A stretch of 64,000 nt of DNA from DATFMP01 sp035266845 (lineage in GTDB: Bacteria > SAR324 > JACQKK01), in NCBI GenBank assembly GCA_035266845.1, contig DATFMP010000059.1, forward strand, positions 1 to 64,000, in the 5' to 3' direction. The translations under genes and the position numbers were made by a program. Each line of letters starts with the position of its first letter. Positions within the stretch are counted from its first letter, which is position 1. Below are positions 8,693 to 16,464 of this stretch, in pieces. A model generated the notes under the pieces. The model did not search any database. It saw only the letters and a list, made by a program, of their open reading frames with translations, and was not told the origin of the DNA.

Positions 8693-9858
8693 TGCAGCAG
8701 CACCAGCTCGGCGGAGAAGCCCGGCCCCACGGCCGCCAGCAGCCCATAGTCCCCCGGCGCGGGGGCGGCCTCACGCTCGAAGGCGTGCAGCAGGAACAGC
8801 ACCGTAGCCGAGGAGAGGTTGCCGTAGTCCCGCAGCACCTGCCAGCTCAGCCGGGTCTGGGCCCGCGTGAGGTGCAGCCGGTCCTCCAGGCCCTCCAGCA
8901 CCTTGCGGCCGCCCGGGTGCAGCAGAAAGTGGGTGAGGTCCTCCAGCCGCAGCCCGTGCTCCTCAAGGAACGACGCCACCTGGCCGGGCATCTCCCGCCG
9001 CAGGAAGCGTGGCACGCGCGGGAGCAGGAAGATCTTCAGGCCACCGTCGCTGAGGTCGAAGCCCATCAGGTCCTCGCTGTTCGGGAACAGCACGCTGCGC
9101 GTGGCCAGCACACGGGCGGGCCGCCGTGGTGGCGCCGGTCCGTCGGTAGCACCGTTGCCATTGCCATTGCCACCAGCCGCCGCCTCGCCGTAGCGCGCCC
9201 CCACCGCCACCGTGGCCGCGGCGCCATCGCCGAACAGGGCCACCGAGACGATGTTGGCCATGGAGAAGTCGCCCACCTGCGCCGTGAGGCTGGCCAGCTC
9301 GGCGGAGAGGATCAGAGCGGCACGCTCCGGGTTGGCCTGCAGCCAGGTCGTGGCCTGCCCGATTGCCGCCGCGCCTGCCGCGCAGCCCAGCGCCGTGAGG
9401 GGCTGGCGGCGCGTATCGGCGCGGAAGGGCAGGCGGTTCATCAGGTAGGCCTCCACGGAAGGGATCATCAGGCCCGTGCAGGACGTGCTGACGATGAGCC
9501 CCACCGCCTCGGCGGGTACCCCGGCACCCTCCAGCGCCTCGCGCACAGCCCGCTCGCAGAGGCGGATCATCTCCTCCTTGTACACCGCGCTGCGCTCGCC
9601 CAGGGCCGTGTGGGTCAGGTACCACTCCGCAGGCCGAACGGTGTAGCGCCGCTCGATCTCCGCATGGGCCAGCACGGCCGCCGCCCTGGCGGCCAGGGCG
9701 GGATCGTGCGCCAGCCACGCGCACACCACGTCGCGGATTTCGCCCTGCGAGTACGCGTGGGACGGCACTGCCACGGCGGTGTTCACCAGGGCAGCGGCCG
9801 CCGTGGCGGATGCGGCGGCGGCGCGCGGTGACTGGCGCGATAAGCCGGCAGATGTCAT
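8686..9858 (-). CDS. Type III polyketide synthase (chalcone/stilbene synthase family)
   Basis: 390-residue chalcone-synthase-fold enzyme of typical length. The Cys-His-Asn triad is intact: C159 in TALGCAAGAA, H314 in FLLHPGGRKVLEG and N347 in RDYGNLSSATV. Such enzymes extend an acyl-CoA starter with malonyl-CoA and cyclise it, giving alkylpyrones, resorcinols or chalcone-like products. Residues about 229-245 form a Gly/Asn/Pro-rich insert (GNGNGNG) unlike the ordered fold. The ATG at 9858 (MTSAGL) fits the family; the frame is open further upstream, but that part lies in the repeat element. It is the first gene of a coupled operon with a ketosynthase and an ACP, and repeat copy 2 starts about 40 bp upstream. 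Confidence 0.95.
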   Translation of the reverse strand: MTSAGLSRQSPRAAAASATAAAALVNTAVAVPSHAYSQGEIRDVVCAWLAHDPALAARAAAVLAHAEIERRYTVRPAEWYLTHTALGERSAVYKEEMIRLCERAVREALEGAGVPAEAVGLIVSTSCTGLMIPSVEAYLMNRLPFRADTRRQPLTALGCAAGAAAIGQATTWLQANPERAALILSAELASLTAQVGDFSMANIVSVALFGDGAAATVAVGARYGEAAAGGNGNGNGATDGPAPPRRPARVLATRSVLFPNSEDLMGFDLSDGGLKIFLLPRVPRFLRREMPGQVASFLEEHGLRLEDLTHFLLHPGGRKVLEGLEDRLHLTRAQTRLSWQVLRDYGNLSSATVLFLLHAFEREAAPAPGDYGLLAAVGPGFSAELVLLQW

Positions 9859-9899
9859 GGGCTCCTGCGTGCAAACGTCCCGCACCCTCGGGACGCTTC

Positions 9900-10113
9900 C
9901 CCCTTGTTTCGTGTCCACCCAGTATAGGGGAACACGCCCCGCCGACCAAGTATTCCGCCAGTGGGGCCGCCGGCAACCACAGGACTGCAAATGCGGGGGC
10001 CGAGGGCCCCCGTGCCCCAGCACAGTCGTTCACAACAGGGGTCCAGGGAGCCTCGCTCCCTGGTGGGGGTATGGGGGCAACGCCCCCATGGTCCAAGTGC
10101 TGTTGAAGAATCT
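9900..10113 (+). repeat. 213-bp repeat family, copy 2 (full length, moderately diverged)
   Basis: This copy fills the gap between the PKS start and the EamA stop. It contains the GCGGGGGCCGAGGGCCCCC hairpin near 9990, the CCAGGGAGCCTCGCTCCCTGG hairpin near 10040 and the GGGGGCAACGCCCCC hairpin near 10073. Ends are degenerate: the left resembles CCCTTGTTTCG, and the right CTGTTGAAGAATCT stops about 14 bp short of the EamA stop codon. Any promoter for the PKS operon must lie within or right beside this element. Confidence 0.75.
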
Positions 10114-10127
10114 GGCGTGACGGCGCT

Positions 10128-11030
10128 TCAATGCGTGCTGACGGCCACGACGCCCAGCACCACCAGCAGCACGCCCAGGGCGATGCGCAGGCCCAGGCGC
10201 TCCAAGCGGAACAGCAGGCTGAAGGCGAAGGTGAACAGGGGATAGGTGGAGACGATGGGCGAGACCACCACCACCTGCCCCCGGCTGAGGGCCACGAACT
10301 GGCACAGTAGCGCCAAGCCGTTCAGCACGCCTGTGAGCAGGAACCAGCGCCGGCCACTGTGCAGGATTGCGCGCAACTCCGCCGCCAAGCCGATGCGCGG
10401 TCGCCGCGCCGAGCCGAAGCGGTTGGCCAGCGCCACGGCCACGAAGGACACGTTGTAGGTGACCAGCGCGGCCGTGAACGGCGCCACGGCCACCTCGAAG
10501 GCCAGCTTGGTGACCATGTGGCCGCCACCCCGCACGATGGCGGCCCCCAGCGGGAACAGCGCCGCCCACAGGGGCGCGTCCCTGCGACCCGCGCGGCGCC
10601 AGGAGAGCACCATCACGCCCGCCACGATGCCCAGCGTGCCCAGGCCCACGCCCGGGGTGAGGCGCTCGCCCAGCACCAGCACCGCGCTGCCCGCGCCGAA
10701 TAGGGGCGCCGTGGAGGCGATGGTGCCGGAGACGGTGGGGCCCAGCCGCCGGTTGCCCTCGAAGCTGAGCAGCAGCGACACGCTGGGGCTGAGCAGGCCT
10801 ATCGCGCCGAACACTGCCAGGAAGCGCAGCAGCGTGGCGGCCGTCCAGTGCGCCTCGTGCAGGGAGTAGGGCAGCAGCAGCCAGTAGAACAGCGCCGTGG
10901 TGCCGATGGAGATCAGCGAGCCGTGCCGCGCGTCCCCGTGCCGCAACCCCTGCTGCGCGGCCAGCCCCGAGATGCCGAAGAACATGGCGCCGAGCAGCGC
11001 CAGCAGGGCGGGAAGCGGGGAGGCACCCAT
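10128..11030 (-). CDS. EamA/DMT-superfamily transporter
   Basis: 300-residue protein with about ten hydrophobic helices arranged as two EamA repeats (residues about 8-145 and 152-295), typical of drug/metabolite transporters in the inner membrane. The second repeat ends in the usual GQVVVVSPI and GVLLVVLGVV segments. It is preceded 24 bp upstream by a second EamA gene on the same strand, which aligns over the same landmarks (SFE(A/G)NRR, GQVVVVSP). The pair is therefore a tandem duplication or a heteromeric unit. It lies upstream of the PKS operon, so export of the polyketide is possible but unproven. Confidence 0.88.
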   Translation of the reverse strand: MGASPLPALLALLGAMFFGISGLAAQQGLRHGDARHGSLISIGTTALFYWLLLPYSLHEAHWTAATLLRFLAVFGAIGLLSPSVSLLLSFEGNRRLGPTVSGTIASTAPLFGAGSAVLVLGERLTPGVGLGTLGIVAGVMVLSWRRAGRRDAPLWAALFPLGAAIVRGGGHMVTKLAFEVAVAPFTAALVTYNVSFVAVALANRFGSARRPRIGLAAELRAILHSGRRWFLLTGVLNGLALLCQFVALSRGQVVVVSPIVSTYPLFTFAFSLLFRLERLGLRIALGVLLVVLGVVAVSTH

Positions 11031-11054
11031 GGCAGCCCGGGGAGAGGGAGGGAA

Positions 11055-11930
11055 TCAGACCTGGCGCAGGCCGATGAGCATGACACCGGCCACCACCAGC
11101 ACCACGCCCGCGGCCACGCGGCGGGTAAGCCGCTCCTGCCGGAACAGCAGCGCCCACCCCAGCGTGAACAGTGGAAAGGTGTTCAGCACGGGCGAGACCA
11201 CCACCACCTGCCCGGTGGTCAGCGCGGTGTACATGCACAGGATCGCGGCGCTGACGCACACGCCGCTCAGCATGCCCCAGAGCAATCCGCCGCGTGGAAT
11301 GTGCCGCGGCAGCCCGCCCGTGCGCACGCCGAAGGCCAGCACGGAGAGCGTGCCGGACACGGCGAAGGAGAGGCTGGCCGCGAACAGCGGCGCGGGCAGC
11401 AGGGTCAGCCCGAAGCGCCCCCACACGTGGTTGAATGCCCGCACCATCGCCGCGCCGATGGGGAACACCAGTGCGAAGGGGGCCCAGGTGCGCGCCGTGC
11501 CGCCCTGCCAGGAGAGCACGACGATGCCGCCCACGATGACCAGCGTGCCCGCGAGCACGATGCCGCTGAGACCCTCGCCCAGCCACAGCACCGCGCCCGC
11601 CTCCGCGAACAGCGGCGTGGTGGCGGAGATGGTGGCAGAGACCGTCGCGCCCATGCGCCGGTTGGCCTCGAAGCTAAGCAGCATGGACAACATGGGGTGC
11701 AGCAGGCCGTTGCTGGCGAACACCCACACCGCCGGCGAGCGCCACCAGTCCGCCTCCATGCGCCAAATCAGCAGGCCCCAGAAGATGAGCGCCGCCACGC
11801 AGATGGAGACCATGGCGCCCGTCTGCGCGTTCACATAGCGCAGCGCCCGCCGCGCCAGCACCCCCTGCAGGCCGAACAGGGAAGCGGCGACGAGGGCCAG
11901 CAGCACGGGCAGCAGCGAGGCATCGACCAT
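11055..11930 (-). CDS. EamA/DMT-superfamily transporter, paralogue
   Basis: 291-residue inner-membrane protein with ten predicted helices in two EamA domains. It shares the motifs LLSFEANRRMG and GQVVVVSPVLNTFPLFT with its downstream neighbour, showing recent or conserved duplication. The start is the ATG at 11930 (MVDASLL); a GTG two codons upstream is also possible. The 24-bp spacing to the next EamA gene supports one transcript. The substrate is unknown; the family covers metabolite and amino-acid exporters. Confidence 0.88.
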   Translation of the reverse strand: MVDASLLPVLLALVAASLFGLQGVLARRALRYVNAQTGAMVSICVAALIFWGLLIWRMEADWWRSPAVWVFASNGLLHPMLSMLLSFEANRRMGATVSATISATTPLFAEAGAVLWLGEGLSGIVLAGTLVIVGGIVVLSWQGGTARTWAPFALVFPIGAAMVRAFNHVWGRFGLTLLPAPLFAASLSFAVSGTLSVLAFGVRTGGLPRHIPRGGLLWGMLSGVCVSAAILCMYTALTTGQVVVVSPVLNTFPLFTLGWALLFRQERLTRRVAAGVVLVVAGVMLIGLRQV

Positions 11931-11983
11931 CGGCACTTCCCCTCCGGGCCGGTCCAGCCACGCACACGCGCGCCGTCCGGCGA

Positions 11984-12115
11984 TAAACCTGCCTGGGAAC
12001 GGGCCTCAGGCAGCCAAGCCGCTTGAGACGCACAGGAATTTCGATGCGAGGGCCGAGAAACCCCCGCGCCCCCAATGCGGACCCTGACCGAGGCCGGTGG
12101 GATCTCGCATACGAA
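11984..12115 (+). repeat. 213-bp repeat family, copy 3 (left half only)
   Basis: About 130 bp correspond to the left half of the family: a CCTGCCTGGGAACGGG end, an AAGCCGCTTGAGACGCACAG segment, GCGAGGGCCGAG, and CCCCCAATGCGGACCCTGACC. The paired hairpins of the right half are absent. It is the only copy not placed after a stop codon, and it looks like a decayed fragment. Confidence 0.6.
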
Positions 12116-12406
12116 CACGGCCAGCAACTGTCCGTCGATCCATGCCGCCGCAGTGGCGATCTACCGCCGGGGACTGCCGTGTGGGACACCCTAGCCTTGC
12201 CCGCGAAGGGGCGCAAGGCCGCCGGTCGGGCTGCCCCGGGCCTGCCGCCAAGCGGTGCCGCACCGGCCCGCAGGCCCTCCCGGCGATGCTTGCGCCGGGC
12301 CGGGCCGGGCCGCTAGGCTAGGGCCAACAGCAATCCCGAGCGCCGCCGGCCGACTTGCCTGCCGGCGCCACCCCGGTCTTGCGGACATTCACCGACGAGA
12401 AGCGGC

Positions 12407-12434
12407 CGCCCGGTGCACCGCGATGCACCGGGCG
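12407..12434 (+). promoter_or_regulatory. Inverted repeat in the leader of the AcuI/YhdH-type gene
   Basis: A perfect 10-bp inverted repeat, GCCCGGTGCA and TGCACCGGGC, with a 6-base spacer (CCGCGA) and one more flanking pair lies 24 bp before the ATG at 12458. It could be a leader RNA hairpin or an operator. Its placement just before the GAGGAG ribosome-binding site favours regulation over termination. Confidence 0.45.
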
Positions 12435-12457
12435 CCCCCAGTGGCTGAGGAGCCCCC

Positions 12458-13453
12458 ATGAAAGACACCATGCAAGCCTACGTGCTGGAAGGCACCCCAG
12501 ACGCCGTCCAGGGCGCCGTCAAGTCCATCGGGACGGACGTGCTGCCGGATGCGGACGTGACCATCCAGGTGGCCTGGTCCGGCATCAACTATAAGGACGC
12601 GATGATCTCCCACGGCGTGGGCCGCATGGTGCGCAACCTGCCGCACATCCCGGGGGTCGACCTGGCCGGCAGCGTGGTGGAGGATCGCTCCGGGCGCTTC
12701 AAGGCGGGCGACAAGGTGCTGGTCACAGGCTACGACCTGGGCGTGAGCGCGTTCGGCGGCTACGCGGAATACGCCCGCGTGCCGGCGGGCTGGCTGGTGC
12801 CCCTGCCCGCAGGGCTCAGCGAGCAGGAGGCCATGACGCTGGGCACGGCGGGGTTCACGGCCATGCTCTCCGTGCTGGCGCTGGAGCGCAACGGGCTCAA
12901 GCCCGGCCAGGGCCCCGTGCTGGTCACGGGCGCCACGGGCGGCGTGGGCAGCTGCGCGGTGGATATCCTGGCGCGAGGCGGCTACGAGGTGGCCGCCAGC
13001 TCCGGCAAGGCGGACATGAAGCCGTTCCTCACCAAGCTGGGCGCCTCGCAGATCCTTACCCGTGAGGAGGTGGTGGATGCTTCGGGCAAGGTGATGCTGA
13101 AAGAGCAGTGGGCCGGGGCGGTGGACAACGCGGGCGGGCCCACGCTGGAGTACCTGCTGCGCAGCGTGAAGACCCACGGCAGCGTGGCCCTCACTGGCTT
13201 GGTGCACGGCAACGCGTTCTCCAGCACCGTGTACCCGTTCATCCTGCGCGGAGTGAACCTGTTGGGCATCGACTCGGTCAATTGCCCCATGGAGTTGCGC
13301 CTGGAGGCGTGGCGGCGGCTGGCGGGCGATCTGAAGCCCCAGCACCTGACGGACATCGCCCATCCCATCGGCATGGACGAACTGCCGGCCAAGCTGAAGG
13401 AGATCCTGGACGGCGGGGCGCGGGGTCGCTACGTGCTGCGCATCGGCGCCTGA
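12458..13453 (+). CDS. MDR-family NADPH oxidoreductase, AcuI/YhdH-like (acrylyl-CoA reductase)
   Basis: 331-residue medium-chain dehydrogenase/reductase of the zinc-free quinone-oxidoreductase branch. The N-terminal catalytic domain has the subfamily hallmark SGINYKDAM (residues about 43-51) and IPGVDLAG; the Rossmann motif reads VTGATGGVGS (about 157-166). The subfamily (AcuI of Rhodobacter, YhdH of E. coli) reduces acrylyl-CoA to propionyl-CoA with NADPH. A GAGGAG ribosome-binding site lies just ahead of the ATG, and an inverted repeat lies in the leader. It stands alone on its strand. Family strong; substrate inferred. Confidence 0.88.
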   Translation: MKDTMQAYVLEGTPDAVQGAVKSIGTDVLPDADVTIQVAWSGINYKDAMISHGVGRMVRNLPHIPGVDLAGSVVEDRSGRFKAGDKVLVTGYDLGVSAFGGYAEYARVPAGWLVPLPAGLSEQEAMTLGTAGFTAMLSVLALERNGLKPGQGPVLVTGATGGVGSCAVDILARGGYEVAASSGKADMKPFLTKLGASQILTREEVVDASGKVMLKEQWAGAVDNAGGPTLEYLLRSVKTHGSVALTGLVHGNAFSSTVYPFILRGVNLLGIDSVNCPMELRLEAWRRLAGDLKPQHLTDIAHPIGMDELPAKLKEILDGGARGRYVLRIGA

Positions 13454-13636
13454 ACCCGCCCCGGCCGCACATTCGGCGGCCGTCAGATTCCTGCTGCAGG
13501 GCCGCGTTTGCCTTGGTATGCTTACAGGATTGACGCGGCCCGATTCACCCTGCAGCGAGTGCTGATGGACGGCGCATCGCGCACCGGGCCCTCACCCAGC
13601 GTGCCTCCCGCGGGCATCAGCCGCGGAACCAAGCCC

Positions 13637-13993
13637 ATGTCGTACCGATCGGACGCAGTGAGCGCCCCTCCAGGCAGTCGCCTGACGCGGGGCGGGGTGT
13701 GGGCACCGGCGCGGTGGCGCGGGCTGCGATCTCTGATCGCGCTGACGGGCGCGCTGGCGATCCTGTGCGCACAGCAGTTCCTCACCGTCCATGCCCTGCA
13801 CCACCTGGGGCAGACCAATCGCGCTCATTGCGAGTATGCGCCCCTGGCGGCCGCGGCCGGCAGCGCCGTGATGTGCGCGGCGCTGGTGCTGGCGCCGCCC
13901 GCGCCGATGGTGCCCGAGTTCCCGGCTCCGCGCCTGCCCGGTGGCTACGCCGCGACGACGACGCCGCAGGCACGCGCGCCCCCGCCGGTCTGA
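13637..13993 (+). CDS. Small membrane-associated protein of unknown function
   Basis: I do not recognise this 118-residue product. It has one clear hydrophobic helix (about 29-50, RSLIALTGALAILCAQQFL), then a short His/Cys segment (HALHHLGQTNRAHCEYAPL, about 52-70), a second hydrophobic stretch and a proline-rich tail. The His/Cys pattern after a helix faintly resembles small metal-related DUF2946/CopL-type proteins, but no full motif is present. The ATG at 13637 is chosen; an upstream TTG at 13508 would add a stretch without family-like features. It precedes the LtaS-like gene by 110 bp on the same strand, so joint expression is possible. Confidence 0.5.
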   Translation: MSYRSDAVSAPPGSRLTRGGVWAPARWRGLRSLIALTGALAILCAQQFLTVHALHHLGQTNRAHCEYAPLAAAAGSAVMCAALVLAPPAPMVPEFPAPRLPGGYAATTTPQARAPPPV

Positions 13994-14102
13994 TGGCCAC
14001 CACCTGTCGCCATCCGGCTGACCGGGCGCGACGACCGCAGAGCCTGCATTCCCGCGGCCCGACGCAACGCAGCCACATCCAAGGATTTGCCCGAAGGTTC
14101 CA

Positions 14103-16157
14103 ATGACCGTATTTCGCATGCTTACGCCACGCCTGCGCTTCACGTTGGCGGTCTTTCTGATCAACTATGCGGTGTTCCTGGTGTTCCGGGGCGTCTTCGC
14201 CGCGATCTTCTATCACACCGGGGGCACCCACGCGCTGGGTGACGTGCTGCACGGGCTGTATCTCGGGGCCAAGTTCGACATGCGGCTGGCCCTGTGGATC
14301 ATCCTGCCGATCCTGCTGATCTCCTGGGTGCCGGGCATCAACGTGGTGCGCTCGCGGGTGGCCCGCTACATCTGGCTGGGCTACCTGGTGCTGGGCAACC
14401 TCACCTACACCCTGTTCTACATGGTGGACTTCGGGCACTACGCCTATCTGGGCGAGCGACTGAACTCCTCCGTGGTGCGCCTGCTGGCCGCGCCGGACAT
14501 CGCGTTCACGGTGGCGTGGGAGTCCTACCCGGTCGTGTGGACGTCGCTGGGCATGATCGCCTTCGCCGCGGCCATCGGCTGGCTGCAGTGGCGCTTCGCC
14601 TTCCCGCTGCTGGATTGGAAGGGCTGGATCCACCCGCGCTGGCGGCGCTACGCCATGGGCACGGGCTGCTTCTTCCTGGTGATCTTCGGCATGTACGGCC
14701 AGTTCTCCTGGTACCCGCTGCGCTGGAGCCAGGCCTTCTTCGTGGCCGATCCTTACGTGGACGCGCTGGGGCTCAACCCCATGCTGTACTTCCTGGAGAC
14801 CTACGAGAACCAGTCGCTGGGCTACAACGAGAAGGCGGTGCGCGCGCACTATCCGGAGGTAGCCGCCTACCTGGGCGTGGATCATCCCGACGCCGCCACG
14901 CTGAACTTCACGCGGGAGTTCCATCCCAAGGGCATCACGGGCGGCAAGCGGTACAACGTGGTGCTGATCCACATGGAGTCCCTGGCCACGCGCTTCTGCG
15001 GCGTGTACGGGAACGGGGCCAAGCCCACGCCGTACTTCGACGACATCGCCAACCACGGCCTGCTGTTCACCAACATGTACGTGCCCAGCCCCGGCACGGC
15101 GCGCTCGGTGTTCGCCGCGCTGACGGGCCTGCCGGACGTGATGGGCGCCGGCAGCACAGCCACGCGCAACCCGGAGTTGGTGTACCAGCATGTGCTGCTG
15201 AACGACCTGAAGGGCTACAAGCGCTTCTACTTCCTGGGTGGCAGCGCCAACTGGGGCAATATTCGCGGCCTGCTCTCGCACAACATCGAGGGTATCGACA
15301 TCCACGAGGAGGGCAGCTACACGGAGTCCCGCGCTGACGGCTGGGGCATCTCGGACTACGACCTGTTCACCGAGGCCAACAAGAGCTTCGCCAAGCAGGG
15401 CGATCAGCCCTTCGCGGCCATGATCCAGACGGCAGGCAACCACCGGCCGTACACGATCCCGGAGCACCACGGCGACTTCAAGCTGGAGCACCGCGACGAA
15501 GACACCTTGCGGCGCTTCGGGTTCGAATCGCTGGATGAGTTCAACTCCCTGCGCTTCATGGACTACAGCCTGGGGCACTTCATGGAGTTGGCCCGCAAGG
15601 AGCCGTATTTCAAGCACACGATCTTCATGATCTACGGCGACCACGGCATCCCGGGCACCGGCCAGCACCTGACGCCGGGGGAGATCAAGCTGAATTTGAC
15701 CTCCTATCACAACGCCTTCGCCATCTATTCCCCCTCACTGTTCCCCGAGGGCAAGGTGATCACCAAAATGGCCAACGAGATGGACATGCTGCCCACCATC
15801 ATGGGCATGCTGGGCGAGCCCTACACCTACACGGCGATGGGGCGGGACCTGTTCGATCCGCGCTTCGACAAGGATCGCTACACGTTCACAGCGCTGATGG
15901 ACAGCCCGCCGATCATCGGCCTGATGGACGAGCAATACCTGATGCGAATGGACAAGGCGCGCGGGGCCCATCTCTACGACTACCGCTCGTCCGACCCCAA
16001 CGTACCGGACCTGAAGGACAAGGACCCGGAACGCCTGGCCCGCATGCAGGAGCTGGCGGAGGGGCTGTGGCAGACCTCGCGCTACCTGCTCAGCCACAAC
16101 CGGGCCGGCCAGGCCACCAACGCAGCCGCGCAACCAGCGGCAGCCTCAGGGAACTAG
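14103..16157 (+). CDS. LtaS/OpgB-like membrane phosphoglycerol transferase / sulfatase-fold protein
   Basis: 684-residue protein with five N-terminal membrane helices (residues about 10-205), then a periplasmic sulfatase/alkaline-phosphatase-fold domain (about 285-600). Landmarks are the metal-site HMESLATRF near 295, the nucleophile region PSPGTARSVFAAL near 325-335, and the distal metal site IYGDHG near 510. Relatives use phosphatidylglycerol to decorate lipoteichoic acid or periplasmic glucans, or transfer phosphoethanolamine. In a Gram-negative bacterium, glucan or LPS decoration is more likely. The C-terminus ends in an Ala/Gln-rich tail. A hairpin follows 29 bp downstream. Fold and topology are firm; the exact donor and acceptor are unknown. 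Confidence 0.85.
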   Translation: MTVFRMLTPRLRFTLAVFLINYAVFLVFRGVFAAIFYHTGGTHALGDVLHGLYLGAKFDMRLALWIILPILLISWVPGINVVRSRVARYIWLGYLVLGNLTYTLFYMVDFGHYAYLGERLNSSVVRLLAAPDIAFTVAWESYPVVWTSLGMIAFAAAIGWLQWRFAFPLLDWKGWIHPRWRRYAMGTGCFFLVIFGMYGQFSWYPLRWSQAFFVADPYVDALGLNPMLYFLETYENQSLGYNEKAVRAHYPEVAAYLGVDHPDAATLNFTREFHPKGITGGKRYNVVLIHMESLATRFCGVYGNGAKPTPYFDDIANHGLLFTNMYVPSPGTARSVFAALTGLPDVMGAGSTATRNPELVYQHVLLNDLKGYKRFYFLGGSANWGNIRGLLSHNIEGIDIHEEGSYTESRADGWGISDYDLFTEANKSFAKQGDQPFAAMIQTAGNHRPYTIPEHHGDFKLEHRDEDTLRRFGFESLDEFNSLRFMDYSLGHFMELARKEPYFKHTIFMIYGDHGIPGTGQHLTPGEIKLNLTSYHNAFAIYSPSLFPEGKVITKMANEMDMLPTIMGMLGEPYTYTAMGRDLFDPRFDKDRYTFTALMDSPPIIGLMDEQYLMRMDKARGAHLYDYRSSDPNVPDLKDKDPERLARMQELAEGLWQTSRYLLSHNRAGQATNAAAQPAAASGN

Positions 16158-16185
16158 GCCCAAGGCTCCACCGGCATCCTTTCCT

Positions 16186-16209
16186 CTGGGGGAGCAACCG
16201 CTCCCCCAG
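16186..16209 (+). terminator. Perfect 10-bp hairpin after the LtaS-like gene
   Basis: The stem CTGGGGGAGC / GCTCCCCCAG closes an AACC loop and is followed by ACCCCCTGTTTAC. It is nearly identical in arrangement to 3531-3554, also just downstream of a plus-strand gene. No T-run follows, so it may be Rho-assisted or an RNA-stabilising element. It matches the core hairpin of the 213-bp repeat read on the complementary strand. Confidence 0.6.
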
Positions 16210-16238
16210 ACCCCCTGTTTACACACGTGTCAGCACTT

Positions 16239-16437
16239 CACGGTGGCGCGGGCTTTCCGGCCCGCGCGCCGGACAATGCCGTGGCGGGCCGGAGGCCCGC
16301 CCCACCCGGGCCTCCGGAATGTAACGGGCTTGCCGCCATTCCCAACGGCTTGGCGACGGGAGCCCCGGCGTGGGGCATGCCGAACGCCACGGTGGCGCGG
16401 GCGTCCCCGCCCGCGCTGGGCGGGCCATGCCGTGGCA
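16239..16437 (+). repeat. Pair of direct repeats, CACGGTGGCGCGGGC ... TGCCGTGGC
   Basis: Two units start at 16239 and 16388, 149 bp apart. Each begins CACGGTGGCGCGGGC, continues into a GC-rich hairpin (CGCGGGC..GCCCGCG) and ends in ATGCCGTGGC. Start and end of each unit are complementary (CCACGG / CCGTGG), so each can fold on itself. This may be a small dispersed repeat duplicated in place. Confidence 0.5.
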
Positions 16438-16464
16438 GGCAGGGAGGTCCGCCACGCCTGGGAC

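Larger units (their letters stand above)
11931..12457. other. 527-bp divergent gap between EamA pair and AcuI/YhdH-type gene
   Basis: No coding sequence is convincing here. It holds the left half of a repeat element (11984-12115) and a 10-11 bp hairpin close to the start of the rightward gene (12407-12434). The middle part (12120-12400) is plain GC-rich sequence with no recognised signal. Confidence 0.6.
16158..16464. other. 307-bp convergent gap with hairpin and direct repeats
   Basis: This gap lies between two convergent genes. It contains the hairpin at 16186-16209 and two copies of a GC-rich unit at 16239 and 16388. No gene is supported. Confidence 0.6.

Noticed and set aside
9900..10113. 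Insertion sequence with transposase
   Set aside because: The element and its copies are about 213 bp without any coding frame; at most it is a non-autonomous element.
16227..16450. Possible CRISPR-like array from repeated GC-rich units
   Set aside because: Only two units, unequal spacing, internal self-complementarity and no cas genes.
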